Positions 1 through 11,706 of a stretch of 64,000 nucleotides of DNA are shown here, one piece after another. The notes below the pieces were generated by a model. It did not search any database, was not told the origin of the DNA, and saw only the letters and a list, made by a program, of their open reading frames with translations. The translations under genes and the position numbers were made by a program. The stretch spans positions 5,270,001 to 5,334,000 of the forward strand of contig JAJTUQ010000002.1 in NCBI GenBank assembly GCA_021399445.1. The letters run 5' to 3'. The first letter of the stretch is position 1. Each line of letters starts with the position of its first letter. The DNA is from Xylogone sp. PMI_703. Its lineage: Eukaryota; Ascomycota; Leotiomycetes.

Positions 1-1683
1 AAGAGGAGGCTCCAATTCAGATCAAAACTTACTGGGCTCATAAGACAAGAGTTATCCGATTTCCAGGAGATTGAAACGCCAATTCTGTTCAAATCCACTC
101 CTGAAGGTGCGAGAGAGTTCTTGGTGCCAACTAGGAAGAAGGGGTACGCGTACGCTTTACCACAGAGTCCCCAACAGTATAAGCAAATACTGATGGCATC
201 GGGAATTCGACGATACATGCAGTTTGCAAAATGTTTTCGAGACGAGGATCTCCGAGCGGATAGACAGCCTGAATTCACTCAGGTAAGGCATGATATGCAA
301 GGACAAATTACTTCCAGGCTAAGTATTCACAGGTAGATCTTGAGATGTCATGGACAGATGGCGAGGGTGTCATGCAAAGGATGGAGAGCTTCTTGAAATC
401 TCTGTTCAAACGACTTAATGCGGGGGGCGAGCTTCTCGTACCTCCATTACCTGATACTCCTTTTCTTCGGATGACATATGATGAAGCTATATCAAAACAT
501 GGAATTGACAAGCCTGATTTAAGAATACATGATTTGGTAAATTGACTACACCTGTCCGGATTAATTGCACTAACGCCTCTAGATCTACCGTATAGACCAT
601 CTTTTGCCATCCGATTTGACCAGAATGCTCACTTCATTACAATCTCCCATGGTAGAAGCTTGCAGATTTAGATTCAATGCCGATCCTAAGACAATCCAAA
701 AGTTCATCCGAAAGTTTATGGACTCTCCGGACGCAGAGCCTTTCAACCAGAATCCTGATGGCCCTCCAGGTGTTTTCGTTGTGGACTCTAGAAGGCCTCT
801 AGAAGGTCTGCAGGCGTTTGGATTTGAAGGTGCCTCAAAATTAAAGGAATTTTATGAGGCGCTTCCTGTAAACTCCCAACTCAATGTGGACAATAACGAA
901 GAGAGCAATGCATTTGAAGATGGCGACCTCTTACTTGTCCAAGCACGACCCAACACTGCGCACAACGGCGGTTCAACAGCGCTTGGTCGTCTTCGGCTTT
1001 TAATACATAAAGAAGCTATCAGAGCGGGCCTTATTGAATTAGATCCTGGATTTCATTTTCTATGGGTGACGCATTTTCCAATGTTTACACCAGACAATGC
1101 TACAGATCCAGGACAAGGCGGGTCTGCAGGATTTTCGGCGACACACCACCCTTTTACGGCACCTAAGACACCAGAAGATGCAGAAATGTTACTTGTTGAC
1201 CCGTTGAAAGCTATTGCTGATCATTATGATATTGTGGTGAATGGAGTTGAACTCGGTGGTGGGAGTCGCAGAATCCATAATGCAGAAATGCAGATGTTTG
1301 TCATGAGAAATATCATTGGGGTATGAAGCAAATTTCCCTTCATTTCATTCCATTCCATTCCACTGTGTCGATGTCGTATCGCATTGCACTACATATACAG
1401 GTTTTATAAGGTCATGCTAACATACATGAAAATGCAACAGATGTCCGATGAGCGAATGCAGGATTTCTCTCACCTTTTTGAAGCTCTCAAAGCGGGCTGC
1501 CCTCCTCATGCCGGCATTGCACTAGGATTTGATCGTCTTGTCGCCCTTTTGCAGAATTGCGAATCAGTGAGAGATGTTATTGCTTTCCCAAAGAGTGCCA
1601 AAGGCGACGACTTGATGGTCCGGAGCCCGAATCTTATTACTGAGGAACAACTGGAGACATACCACTTAAAGATTATAGATTAG
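1..1683 (+). CDS. MSD1: Mitochondrial aspartyl-tRNA synthetase, 5'-truncated at window edge
   Basis: Class II aminoacyl-tRNA synthetase that charges tRNA-Asp, bacterial/mitochondrial AspRS type. I read exons 1-282, 333-536, 583-1320 and 1441-1683, all in frame, giving about 488 residues; the N-terminal anticodon-binding domain lies outside the window. Visible motifs are motif 2 ([16 protein letters not shown], split by the first intron), the [11 protein letters not shown] segment and the motif 3 region [16 protein letters not shown] followed by RDVIAFPKS. The last intron has a perfect TGCTAACA branch site at about 1415-1422, so I place its acceptor at 1440. An earlier AG at 1410 would also keep the frame and add ten residues. 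The stop is TAG. Family assignment is firm; mitochondrial location is inferred from the bacterial-like sequence type. Confidence 0.93.
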
Positions 1684-4032
1684 CAGGGGAGAGGATTGTA
1701 GATTATTGTACATAAGTTATGCACTTTCATCATACTGGTTAGTGGTAACATGGATGGGGTTTGGTGTGGATATGGATGCAGCATTAGACCGGCGTTTGCT
1801 AGATACCTCCACTTACTTTCACTTTCTGTCAATATACGTCTGTATGGAATATATGGTATGTAGAGGAGATGCGAGTACACATCATAGTTCAGGAGCTAAA
1901 ATATAGCATAAATTCATAAATTCATAACCTAGCCAACGCCACAGAAGACACAATGGCACGTGAAAAGAAGAGGGCAGCTATACGAAACATGCAGTAACGA
2001 GCAACTACAACGATGAATCTTCATCATGAATTAGAAGGGATGTGAAAAGAAAGCAAGCTCTCTAGAAGAAACGAAGTATAAAAGAAACTAGATAAGCTGC
2101 CATCTTTATAGAACCAAACAAGACTCTCACTCCAAAGCGCCGCGCTAGCACCGCCAACATCCCTCCTTCCTCTCTATGCCTCCCGCCAAACTCCTTTAGT
2201 CCATCATGTAGTCTAGAACTCCTTCAACTACCATCATTGCCAACTGATGAGTTGCATGTTTATCCAGTGCAATATGGTGAAATATTATCCAGCTCTACAA
2301 GCTTGCTAACTCAGAGGCCGTCTGTCAGGTTCCGCACGGTCTCTGTAAGGTTGTTGCGATGCTGAGCTCGTACTGCTTGTTGAGAGCTACCGTATGGCGC
2401 AACAATCGTGTGTTCAGCGTTGTTAACATAGCGATCGAGGTTGTATGTGTTCTTGGTCTTATGATTGTCTGTGGCTGACTGGGAGGCAGGAGAAAGACTA
2501 AAGAAGTCAGTCTAAGGAGAGTATATATGATGCAGGCAGCACGAAAATATTTGGAGGAGATCGAGCTAGGGAATACGGTATGCATCTATGTGTGCTTGCA
2601 TTATGGTTGCTCTCTTACCTTTCTGCAGAGCCATGGTGTACTTGTATGGAGGATGTCTTCGACGAGTTACGGTGGTGAGAGGAAGAATGCTTCTTGCTTG
2701 AGGTCATGGTGGATAACTGAGGTATGTTCTAGGTATGTTTTCTTTTTACTGTCTCGTACAGAAAGACAGTATTGATATAGAGTTGCTGCAAGTGTGCACT
2801 TGTCACAGAAATAGTATAATATGAGGCTAGGAGAGCGGCTCTATACCTTGAGACTTTAATGAAACAGAGAAAGAGAGATACAAACAAACAAAGAGGGCAC
2901 GCATATACTTATATTTCTTTGGGATCAGTAAAGTTCATCACAGACCCACAAGCAAGATATATCGGAACAGCTGAATTGACGCCCCTAGAAGGGCGAGCAA
3001 GAAGCCCGCCCTAGGGCACCCCAGACGAAATTAGGAGAACCGCTACCGACACATCCACATGCGGCACTTGGACGGCGCGCCCCCGTATTCGAATCTCGTC
3101 TGACTCTGCGACTTTGTGTGACGTTGAGCTGGAAATAGTGGGCTCGGTATCAAACCTTCCAAAGAATCCAAGAGGGCGGGCGAGTTGGAAATAGAGCCCT
3201 GATTGCCCCAAGTCACACTCATTGGCAACAATGTTGCTCGATATCAAGCGTGCTGGACATAGTGGGATTGGAGAAGATCATTAGCCAGGCAGTAGTTGCC
3301 TTACAGGTGAGGGAGGATTCCCATAGGTTGAACTAGCACGAACGTGATATGTGGAGGGTAAGAAGGAGGAGGAAGACAAGGAACATGGTCAACGAGGGTG
3401 GAGAGAACAATAATCAACAAAGCATAGTCATCGGTACGCAAAGAGCCGGGACGATGGCACAGGGATCTAAGGGCCGCGCCGAAAAAAGAGAAGGGCACCT
3501 GCCGCAGGAGCCCCTCTGTCACACAAGATTCTGCAGTAGGAGACCTTCGGTACTCCCGCGGTGGACGGTGGGCAAGAGAGAGACAAGCCGAGAGCGCATC
3601 GGGCTGCGCTTCACCAGGGTTCACGGTTTGGTTTCCTCGTTGGCGAGGTCAGTGGGCAAATTTAGGAGCGTCTTGTTAGAATGTTGACCCGTTGGCGTGG
3701 TCAAACCGTGACAAGCAAGGGGCTATCCGGAAGGGGGCGGCCTCTAAAGAATAGTCCACGATGAGGGGCGGGAGATCGCTTTCGCCCTCTGGCCTCATGA
3801 TCGCGTCGCCCTTTCCCCCTTCTATCTCGCCAGGATCCCGCCCCCGACTTTGAATGCCGAGGATGGCCTAGTTACTAGAGACCTGAATGATGCAATTCCC
3901 TTTGCTTTGGAGTTGGTTACCCACGGCACCACGTATTTCGGAGCATCTGAATACCACATTCTGCAAAAGCAATTGACAGGGTCTCTTTTACTATATTGCT
4001 CTAACTATACCAAAAAAAATATCCAATCAAAG
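1684..4032. other. Gene-free stretch
   Basis: No reading frame here resembles a protein family or is supported by splice sites. The 3' flank of the synthetase gene comes first. The part from about 2975 to 3860 is visibly richer in G and C than its surroundings. I see no RNA gene or clear repeat. Confidence 0.5.
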
Positions 4033-5194
4033 CTATGGTCTATTTAATAATACATATAAATAAAACTTCAAGGTTAATGGATAATTCGGAATGAAATTAA
4101 TTGGGAATTGAATATATGGTTCCCTTTCGCATGCAGGAGTTTTAATAACCGCTTTTTTCAAAAATGGAATGTGTTTTCCACGATGTCGAATAACATCAAC
4201 ATCATGTATCTCAAGGAAGTCTGCCCCAAGGATGTTAACAAGAGGATGAAACGGATATGGAGGCTGAACGCAGAGCCTACGATGGCCAACGAAGCACCAA
4301 ATAGGATCGTACCCGAGTTGCATTTTGTTCATTTGAGGACGATTCCAGACAAAGCTCGTGTACGGGCTTCGGACGACGAGCATAGATTTTGGGTCGCATA
4401 CCAGTTGTTTCCACTCCTTAGCATCGTAATCATATTTCTTTGATTGAAGTGGCTTCATGCTGATAGTACCGGGGTCTCTGCCATGAGACTCACACAAATC
4501 AATCCATAGCTTTCCAATAAAGTCAGTGGGTGTCGTTGATAGCAGCTAGAAATCATATCACTTACATCCCATGAGGCACAAGAAACCGGGATTCCTGTAT
4601 CGGCACACCAAAGGGCTTCATATAATGCCTTCACATCGGTAGCAGCTCGATCAAGTTTTGAATCACCCTTGGCCCATAGGTCAAGTTGAGTATCCTCACT
4701 CATGATCACATGTACCGGGGCAGATACAGCGAGACGTCTTCCTGGCATTACCCAACAGGCAGGTAATTCTTGTTCATGGAAGAGTTTCTGTGGCTCAAAA
4801 GGAATGGGTACTTCTGGATTGATTTCCAGAGCTTCTTCTGCGCGCTCTCTCTCAGCCCAGTTAAGGCCACGCACCAGAAGATATGTAGCCAGAGATCTGG
4901 TGGAAGGCAACCCTAACATACCGAGTGTATTTTGTATAGCGGACTCAGCGGGGTGAATACTCGCCGGAGTAGTGAAGAAGGGCGGTGTCGATATGGCAGG
5001 CTAGGAGCATAGTTAGATTGCTAAAGGTGGTTATACCTTGAATTACTTACAGATGGTCCTTCATATCGAGAATATGTACTACTAAAAGCTCTTTTCCTCG
5101 CAAGTCTTACGGACAGTGCTGGGATCTATACAGTGTTAAAGGCAATGCGAGGTGGATAGTGATAGTACCATTCGTTTACCTTCGACTGCTGCAT
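4033..5194 (-). CDS. Unrecognised protein with mitochondrial-type presequence
   Basis: I do not recognise the family. Four exons fit one frame: 5180-5194, 5051-5125, 4566-5000 and 4033-4509, giving about 333 residues. The start was chosen at 5194 because it reads MQQSKIPALSVRLARKRAFSS, an Arg/Lys-rich, acid-free leader ending in a typical matrix-peptidase motif (RAFSS); an ATG four bases upstream is out of frame. The body holds a helical stretch after residue 50 (TYLLVRGLNWAERERAEEAL), then a mixed alpha/beta part with several Trp. Splice sites are canonical (GTAAAC, GTAAGT, GTAAGT) and the introns are about 50 nt. A matrix location is inferred from the leader only. It could be a lineage-specific mitochondrial factor. 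Confidence 0.65.
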
Positions 5195-5600
5195 GCATTT
5201 TAAAATGGATGGGCGCATCATTGTGCTCAGCATCGTTAGTGTAGAAAGCATGCAGACACATGTAGCAAGAATGCATAAGGAAAAGGGCAGGTGAAGACGG
5301 GATATAGCGCCTATGACGACCTGATGAAGTGACTAACTCCAGATTTTCTTTTTGAAAGGAGAGGATGATGGTGCGATGACGACTTTGTTACTCACGCCCC
5401 GAAACCAAGGGACCTAAGATACCCAAGGAATTTTGATCCGCGAATTCTCTTTTAGACATTTTCCGGATGGGTTTTTTTTGCAGCATGAATTCACCTACAT
5501 TAGGAGTGGTATCTAGACTGTGAGTATACCGGGGCATCCGAGTGAATTCCAAATTCCAAGTGAATTAAGGGGGGCTATGAAAAGTTAACCGTCGTTTATG

Positions 5601-5712
5601 GAAACTCCTCAAAATTCACCTAAACTTCCCTAAAATTCCGTGAAAATTCCCCAAAGTTCCCTGGAATCTCCCTAAAAACCCCTAAATTTCCCTAAAACTC
5701 ACCCAAACTCAC
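5601..5712. repeat. Degenerate CCCTAAA/CCTAAATTC-like tandem tract
   Basis: About ten imperfect units of 10-14 bases, variants of CCCTAAAATTC, run head to tail; the core CCCTAA of the fungal telomere repeat occurs several times. The flanks are non-repetitive. Confidence 0.6.
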
Positions 5713-6633
5713 GAGACAACACGACAACCCATGTCTCTCGAATCGCATTAGGAAACTTACTTGTCGCGTCTTCCTTGATTTCCTTTCAAATCCAGCTTGG
5801 CCTCGAGATGAAGAACTCGGTGTAAACTTCATCCGTTTAGTGACTGCAGCGCAGACACCAATGGGCATCTCATCACCGACACTACCCGGGATACTTTCAT
5901 CGTTCACCCTATAGGAAGGAGCCCAGAAGATCATCGAAGTTAACTACAGGGTTTCCCAGCGCTGAGATACAGCAGTAGTCTCTACGCCTATCCGCCAGTA
6001 CTGGACGATAGCGGCGCGTTACACAGGTGCTGCAGAGAGCCCAAACCTCTTTCTCTCGAGGCACGAAAAGGCGACCGACGCGACACAAACCAGCACCGAC
6101 AATGGAGTTTCTGGTCCGGTGCGTCGCGGGGAGGCAATCCGTCGCGCCTCGCGCTGTGGTTGGGCGGGGGACGACGGGTTCTCGGCGGGGAAGCAGGGGC
6201 CACAGCTGCCGAGCGGGGAGAGGTTACAGTGAGGTTATAGCGAAGGTTCACGATGCTGGCGGCAGATCTCTGCAACTTTCCTGCTCTTCGGCCCCCAGGA
6301 TAATGCGTCACCCAGCTGCTTGATCTCTCTGTACATGCGACGTCGAGCCCGAGTCAACGGCCTGTGTCAATCCCTCCCGTCGGAAACTGGGCTCACCACG
6401 TGGACGTTTGCTCCCTCTGTTTTGTGGCTTAGGACCTGCCCGTTCAAGGGCGTCCTTCCCAACTACTCGTCCCTGCTCGCGTCTCTTTCGTCGGATGTCC
6501 TCTTGAGGGCTAGTTGTTGGTTTGTGCCAATGCAAAGAACCAATCTCCACGGCCCGACATTGGGCAACGAGGGCATTTCGTGTCTATCGCAGGGCAAGAG
6601 TAGAGCCGATATACCCAATTGCAACTGTCGCTT

Positions 6634-6721
6634 TGCGTCTGCATCTCACCATATCTCACCTTGAGCGGGCTGCGTCTGCACCTCACCATATCTCACCATA
6701 TCTCATCATATCTCACCTTGA
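6634..6721. repeat. Short tandem repeat, ATATCTCACC unit inside a duplicated block
   Basis: A block starting GCGTCTGCAYCTCACC and ending TCTCACCTTGAG occurs twice (6634-6664 and 6671-6721). The second copy is longer because the unit ATATCTCACC (one variant CTCATC) is repeated three times instead of once. Confidence 0.8.
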
Positions 6722-7734
6722 GTAACCTGCATACCCCAAAGACTGCCGGTGGAGGACCAGTGGAGGAGCGGCATGTAAGGAATATTCCACGGCATTAACT
6801 TGGCAGATATAGGGCACGTATGGCTTAATCCTACAGCATCACACATGGAGCACGAAGATCTGTACGGCAGCAGCTCCAAGGTTCTAGCGGTGAAGCTTCC
6901 ATGCTGTCTCACCATTCAGAAAACCTTAATTCAGTCATCCCGAACCCTCAGCCTCACCTGCCCGGTATCCCCGTTGTGCCATTGAAGATTCCCTGCTCCT
7001 CGGGATTTGTATGCTGCTCCTGATCTGCATGGTATGCAATGCTGGCTCACTTGGTGTCTGTGTACACACTGTTACACATGTACTGTGCTGGCAGTGTGCA
7101 TCGCTTTAATCTGTGATACAAGAGCCACGCCAAACCACCAGTCTCATAGTCGTGACTAATAGACTTGTCTCTCCGGATATGTCAGTAAGTATGCTCGCAA
7201 GATTTCATTCCAGACCAAGAGTTTACTTTACAGATGTAGTTTCCTTTTTTGTTCAGCATAAGCGGGATCCTGGTCAGATCTGGGATATATGTGGGCCTTG
7301 TCACATATACAGACGTATTTTTAAGAGCACACGTCCTTACATGGAATATTCAAAATTGGATAGAATTCCCGGCGCTCTTTTGAAAGAAACTATACTCTAG
7401 TAGTGTAGCTAACTTCATGATTCATGAGAGGTAATTTTGAATGACTTCTAAGTTAGCAGATTTTACCCTCTTCTCTCCGGATTTCGGTACATGGTTTGAA
7501 CCATGTACCTATGAACTTAAATATTTTCTACAGTATCCGTTATTTTCTTTCTTTACTACAACACCACTAGCCATTCAGGCACGTTATGTAGGATTTATAG
7601 CTTGCAAATCTTGAGATACGTATAGCGCATATGTTATCGATGTTTCATAGTAGAAGATGTATAAGCTACAAATATATTTGTTCGATATCCAGGTTGAAAG
7701 ATTGTCAAAAACGAAGTCATTATATCAATATAAA

Positions 7735-9816
7735 TCAACTCCAAACGTCTTCAAACCACCTCTTTGCCTTCCTTCTCTCTAGCCTCCACTGTTCTACTTC
7801 CAAGTCAGTCAAATTAGTATGTCCTTTCACGGCTTCCCTCACAACATCCGCCACGGCCTTAGCCGTATTCGCAGCGCCACAGATATAAAACGCAGCACCA
7901 TCCTCCAATAGTAATTGAGCAATATCTTTGTTTCTACTTTGAACCTGATCCGTAACATATCTTTTACCAGTTCCAGAGCGGGAAAATGCTGTGATAATCT
8001 CCAATTTACTCTTTAAAAGCCCAGATTTGAGCTCTATCAACTCATCGTGGTAGAGGTAGTCGGATTGACTCTGGCAACCAAAGAATAACATGGCGGATCC
8101 CACTTCCCGACCAACAGATACGAGATGAGCACGTTCTTGAAGAAATGCACGAAATGGGGCAATGCCGGTCCCTGCTGCCACCATAATGATAGGTACTGTT
8201 GGAGATATTGGAAGTTTGAAACTTGACGATCGGATCTGGACGTGCATTATTGGTTCCGGAGCAGGCTGGACCAAAGAGAGGTACTCGCTTGCTAGTCCTT
8301 GGATGATAATCTCTGGGTTGCCAGGAAGCCGTATTGGCTTCACAGAAACCGTGAGGCTGACATGGCGTGGCGATGTGACTGGAGAGCTGGAGATTGAGTA
8401 TAACCGTAGCTTCATGGCTGGTAAAATGTCGATTATAAATGAGAGCGGTAAATGAGCCTATGATGCAGACGGGTCAATAGTCATGGTGTGACTCAGAAGC
8501 CGGCATAGTGTTAGATGGTTGCGTTCAAGAAATGATAGGTATGTCTCCTTGTCCTTTCCAATGGAGTGCAGTTCTGCTCTTACTTTCTCGGTAGGGGAAA
8601 AATCAGCTAATAGTAAGACAGTTTCTCGTGGAACGGCCGCACAAATCTCCAAGTAGTTCTGGAAGAGCGCTTGCCTCGTGGTGGGACTCGGAACCTTTGG
8701 CTCGTCACCGATATACTGTGGTAATATTCGAATTGGAGTATCCTTGTGAGACCTCATGTCAAGAACCGTAAGTAGATCGTCGATTTCTTTAGCAGGGTTT
8801 ACTGGCCAGAGAGCTATATGGTCTCCAGTTCGGTACTTCACTTGGGGATGTGCCGATAGATCCACTTCAAGGTGAACGCAACTTCGACTCTGTCCGGGGT
8901 ATTGAGCGATCTCCTTCTTACAACTCACCGGTACTGTAATAACTGGGTTAGTCATAGATATAGACATTTTAGAACCTGTTTTCAAAAATGGTCTGCCGTT
9001 GTGCAAGAGATAGGATTCCGTGTTGTCCATTTCGATAACCTGCACTCCAGCTTCATACCCGACCTCCGACTCCGCAAAATTGAATACTGACACTAGAGTA
9101 GAAAACAGATTTTCTTTCCAATCCAAAAAGTCTTCCTCAGCGGTTCGAGCAGCCTCATTCCCTTTACCAAGGGGCAGAATCTGGGTGGCTCCGCGAATTT
9201 TCATAGAAGCAACGATGTCATCGACCACTTTGTTGTAGAACCTGTAGTTGCTAGTTCCACAACCGAAAGCAGCAAATTTCAGATTACGCAGCGAGACATC
9301 CGGTGATGATTTAGCCCAGGCAACAAAGTCCTGAACATTGTCACTTGGATCACCTTCTCCATAAGTCGACATGATGAATATGGAAACCTTTGGCTCCGGA
9401 ATAAGAGCGATTGTTTCGCGATCATAGTCAGATAGATCTGCTACCAAGGGATTTAACCTAAACTGTCGGTGGAAATCCTGTGCTAAATGATGGGCAAGAC
9501 CTTCTGTGGTGCTGGATTGAGAGCCCTAGAAGATGACTATGTCAGAATTGCTTTCTTTGATCTTTTCTGCTACATTCCGGGTGCGTCTTTGGAGAACAGC
9601 CCCCGTGTTTAGTGACTGCTGAGGACGTTCAAACCATTTGTAATGATATGGATCCGATTTTGGCAGCAGACATCCTTTATTGAAGACGTATAAAGATCCA
9701 AGAAGGACTAGCGGAAGAAGGAAATAGTCATCATAGCTCGATTCCTTTGGGATGAACCGTATAACTTGTACCAAGAATTCGTTTAAGGTGATATTAGATG
9801 TGAATAGAAGTGCCAT
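7735..9816 (-). pseudogene. NADPH-cytochrome P450 reductase, full length but with two in-frame TAG codons
   Basis: Electron donor for microsomal P450s. A single intronless frame of 694 codons, the usual CPR length, runs from ATG at 9816 to the stop at 7735. It has an N-terminal membrane segment (LLPLVLLGSLYVF), the FMN-domain STYGEGDPSDN, the FAD-binding RLYSISSSP, the NADPH motif AAGTGIAPFRAFLQER and the terminal DVWS. Two TAG codons interrupt it: 9526-9528, at the aromatic residue of the FMN phosphate loop (IVIF-stop-GSQSS), and 8458-8460, just before AHLPLSF, where Trp would fit. No frameshift is present, so decay looks recent. TAG could serve as a 3' splice site in principle, but the implied introns would be 48 and about 35 nt and would delete conserved core. 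It faces a broken P450 gene divergently. Confidence 0.88.
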
Positions 9817-10396
9817 TGTGAGCGTTGTTCTCCGTTAAAGAGGGCGGTCTGGTATATGCCAAAACTCATTCCACCATGGAAGCGGGCTCTAAATGCATTG
9901 TAGTAGATATTATATTGCATCTCCTACGAATGGATAATCCTGCATCTCTTACATTGCTATTGACACTGTTAAATATGTGGGGAAGCCCATGATCTAGCTG
10001 AGATGAACGTCTCGCTTCTTGTGTGGAGGATATTTGATATGCGAAAGTTGCTGTGGTGCTGAAAGCTGTCAGGGGCCGATTACCAAATTCGGAAGGGTTT
10101 CGCCGGGTAGGAAAAGGGGGGCGAGATTCTCTCCGCCTAATGAAGGCGCTAGTCTGGAATAGGCAATTATTCGGCGAATGCAATCCAGACTACTATTGGG
10201 AACAAGATTGAGTAACGAGACATCCTTCGCACTTCTAGTCTTCGATTAGTAAAGCACTTATGAGTGCTTCAGTCTTTTGTTATAGCCTTTTCAATGCAAA
10301 AATGGCAACTGGATCATCGATCGACCTGACCCCACTAGTTGGCACAAGTGCGAACATATAAGTTCTCTTTGATATTCAAAAGATCATATGGAGTGC
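9817..10396. promoter_or_regulatory. Shared intergenic region between divergent CPR and P450 genes
   Basis: A 580-base spacer between the two divergent genes, so it should hold both promoters. The one clear element is a perfect inverted repeat AAGCACT-TATG-AGTGCTT at 10252-10269. No other gene is supported here. Confidence 0.5.
10252..10269. repeat. Perfect 7-bp inverted repeat, candidate operator
   Basis: AAGCACT and AGTGCTT separated by four bases, about 130 bases upstream of the P450 start region. A related half site (AAGCACTT) appears at about 11683. The role is inferred only from its position. Confidence 0.4.
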
Positions 10397-11150
10397 ATGA
10401 GTGAGTGGTGATATTTTCAATCTTTTCGCAAGTTTCTTTGGCAAACCCAGTACTATGCTTGGCTACGCTGCTCTGGCTGCCACTGCGTGTGCCGCATTTT
10501 CCTACCTTATCATATTCCCAATTCTTTACTATTTCTACGATCCAAAAGGTCTTCGAAAATATCCTAGTTATTCCTTCCTGTCTGGTTTCACAGATCTTAG
10601 ACATTGCCATCTCAGTGCACAAGGATTTCGCTCGAGGGACCTCTATGAAGAGCACAAGAAAAGGAAGGAGCCAATCTTGAGGATTGGACCTAATTCATTA
10701 TCTTTCTGCGATACCCGAGCGATTAAGGACATCTATGGCCACAGCACACGGTGCGTAAAGGACCCTAATTATGTTGTTCTGAGTGGCGCCCATCGACATC
10801 TCTTCGATGTCGTCGATAAGCCAGAGCATGCTCGAAAGCGCAAGCTCCTCTCTGCAGCCTTTGCCATCAAGCACCTGGAGAAATAGGAAAATAAAGTTGC
10901 GTTTACCGCTGAACGGCTATTCAAGGTGCTGGATCAATTTTGTACTCTTCCGTCAAAAGAGAACTCTCCAGACCCAGAAGATTTCAACACCGACTTCAAC
11001 AAATGGATCAACCTGTGGACCATTGAGGCAATTAATTATATCACTCTGTCTTCCCGTATGGATTTGTTGGATAAAGGGAACGATGAGGTTACAGCGGAAA
11101 GGCTTGATGGGATACTGAAGACTCACGAATATTGTATGGTCCTATCTTGA
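10397..11150 (+). pseudogene. Cytochrome P450 N-terminal half, broken
   Basis: Membrane-anchored P450 of the benzoate-monooxygenase-like fungal group. Recognisable parts are an N-terminal membrane helix, the DPKGLRKYP proline hinge, ILRIGPNSLSF, IKDIYGH and the C-helix region HARKRKLLSAAFA. Three lesions are seen. The start ATG at 10397 is followed by what looks like a 4-base duplication (ATGAGTGAGTGGTGAT), which puts it out of frame. A TAG at 10884-10886 sits where relatives have Trp in the LE-W-E motif. The gene stops at 11150 after about 240 residues, so the I-helix, the ExxR motif and the haem Cys loop are all missing. The frame is otherwise open across the TAG. The next 500 bases show no further P450 sequence. 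Confidence 0.85.
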
Positions 11151-11706
11151 ATGGTATATTGAATGATATCAAATATACTTCATGTATAGAGAGTCAAAGC
11201 TAAGTGGTAAATATGTTTACTCTAAATTAAACTATATTTATATGTTTCGAATCTTTAAAGAAATCATGGGCTTATTGTTGTGAGCTATAAATTAGCAGAT
11301 GGTTGTGATATACCATCTCCGAGAAAAGAGAGAGCACATGCCCAAAAACAATCTAAATAAATTTATTCTTGAGACTTACTATGTAAAAAATAAAAGTGCT
11401 GAGATGGGTTGAGGCAGTCGTCGAAGCTGGCGAACCCCGCACCCCGCAATCACCCCTGATAGTCGTCAGGAACCGCAAAAATGGGGAGATAAAACGCCTG
11501 ATCAATCCGGCGAATTCATTCCTACTTGGACACTCCCAAATTTTTGCCGAATGCACAACAAACTGCACTGGAATGGCAACACAGCGCCGGCAACGCATAA
11601 CTCCCTGCGGGAATTGTCGAGGTTTTTATGACCCACTTCGATTGTGTCGCTGAAGGAGACTTACTAATACATACCGAATAGAGAAGCACTTCAAGTGTAT
11701 GCCACT
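11151..11706. other. AT-rich remnant after the P450 fragment
   Basis: No P450 C-terminal half is recognisable. A short frame at 11396-11653 contains a CGNC Cys pair but matches nothing I can name. It may be leftover of the regulator upstream region. Confidence 0.3.

Larger units (their letters stand above)
5195..7734. other. Gene-free stretch with GC-rich island and small repeats
   Basis: No supportable gene. It holds a CCCTAAA-like degenerate tract at 5601-5712, a GC-rich island at about 5940-6600 that creates open frames on both strands with no recognisable family, and a short ATATCTCACC repeat at 6634-6721. The part after 6722 is ordinary AT-rich sequence. Confidence 0.5.

Noticed and set aside
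1401..1440. Acceptors at 1400 or 1410 in the AspRS gene
   Set aside because: The acceptor at 1400 breaks the frame; the one at 1410 lies before the TGCTAACA branch site that points to 1440.
9478..9580. Intron ending at the first CPR stop (GTAGCA...TTCTAG, 48 nt)
   Set aside because: It would remove the first beta strand of the FMN domain, whose sequence is clearly coding; kept only as a remote alternative.
7735..11150. TAG read as a sense codon (Trp) in this organism
   Set aside because: The aspartyl-tRNA synthetase (TAG at 1681-1683) and the regulator ending at 13868 use TAG as a normal terminator, and Trp is encoded by TGG in all intact genes.
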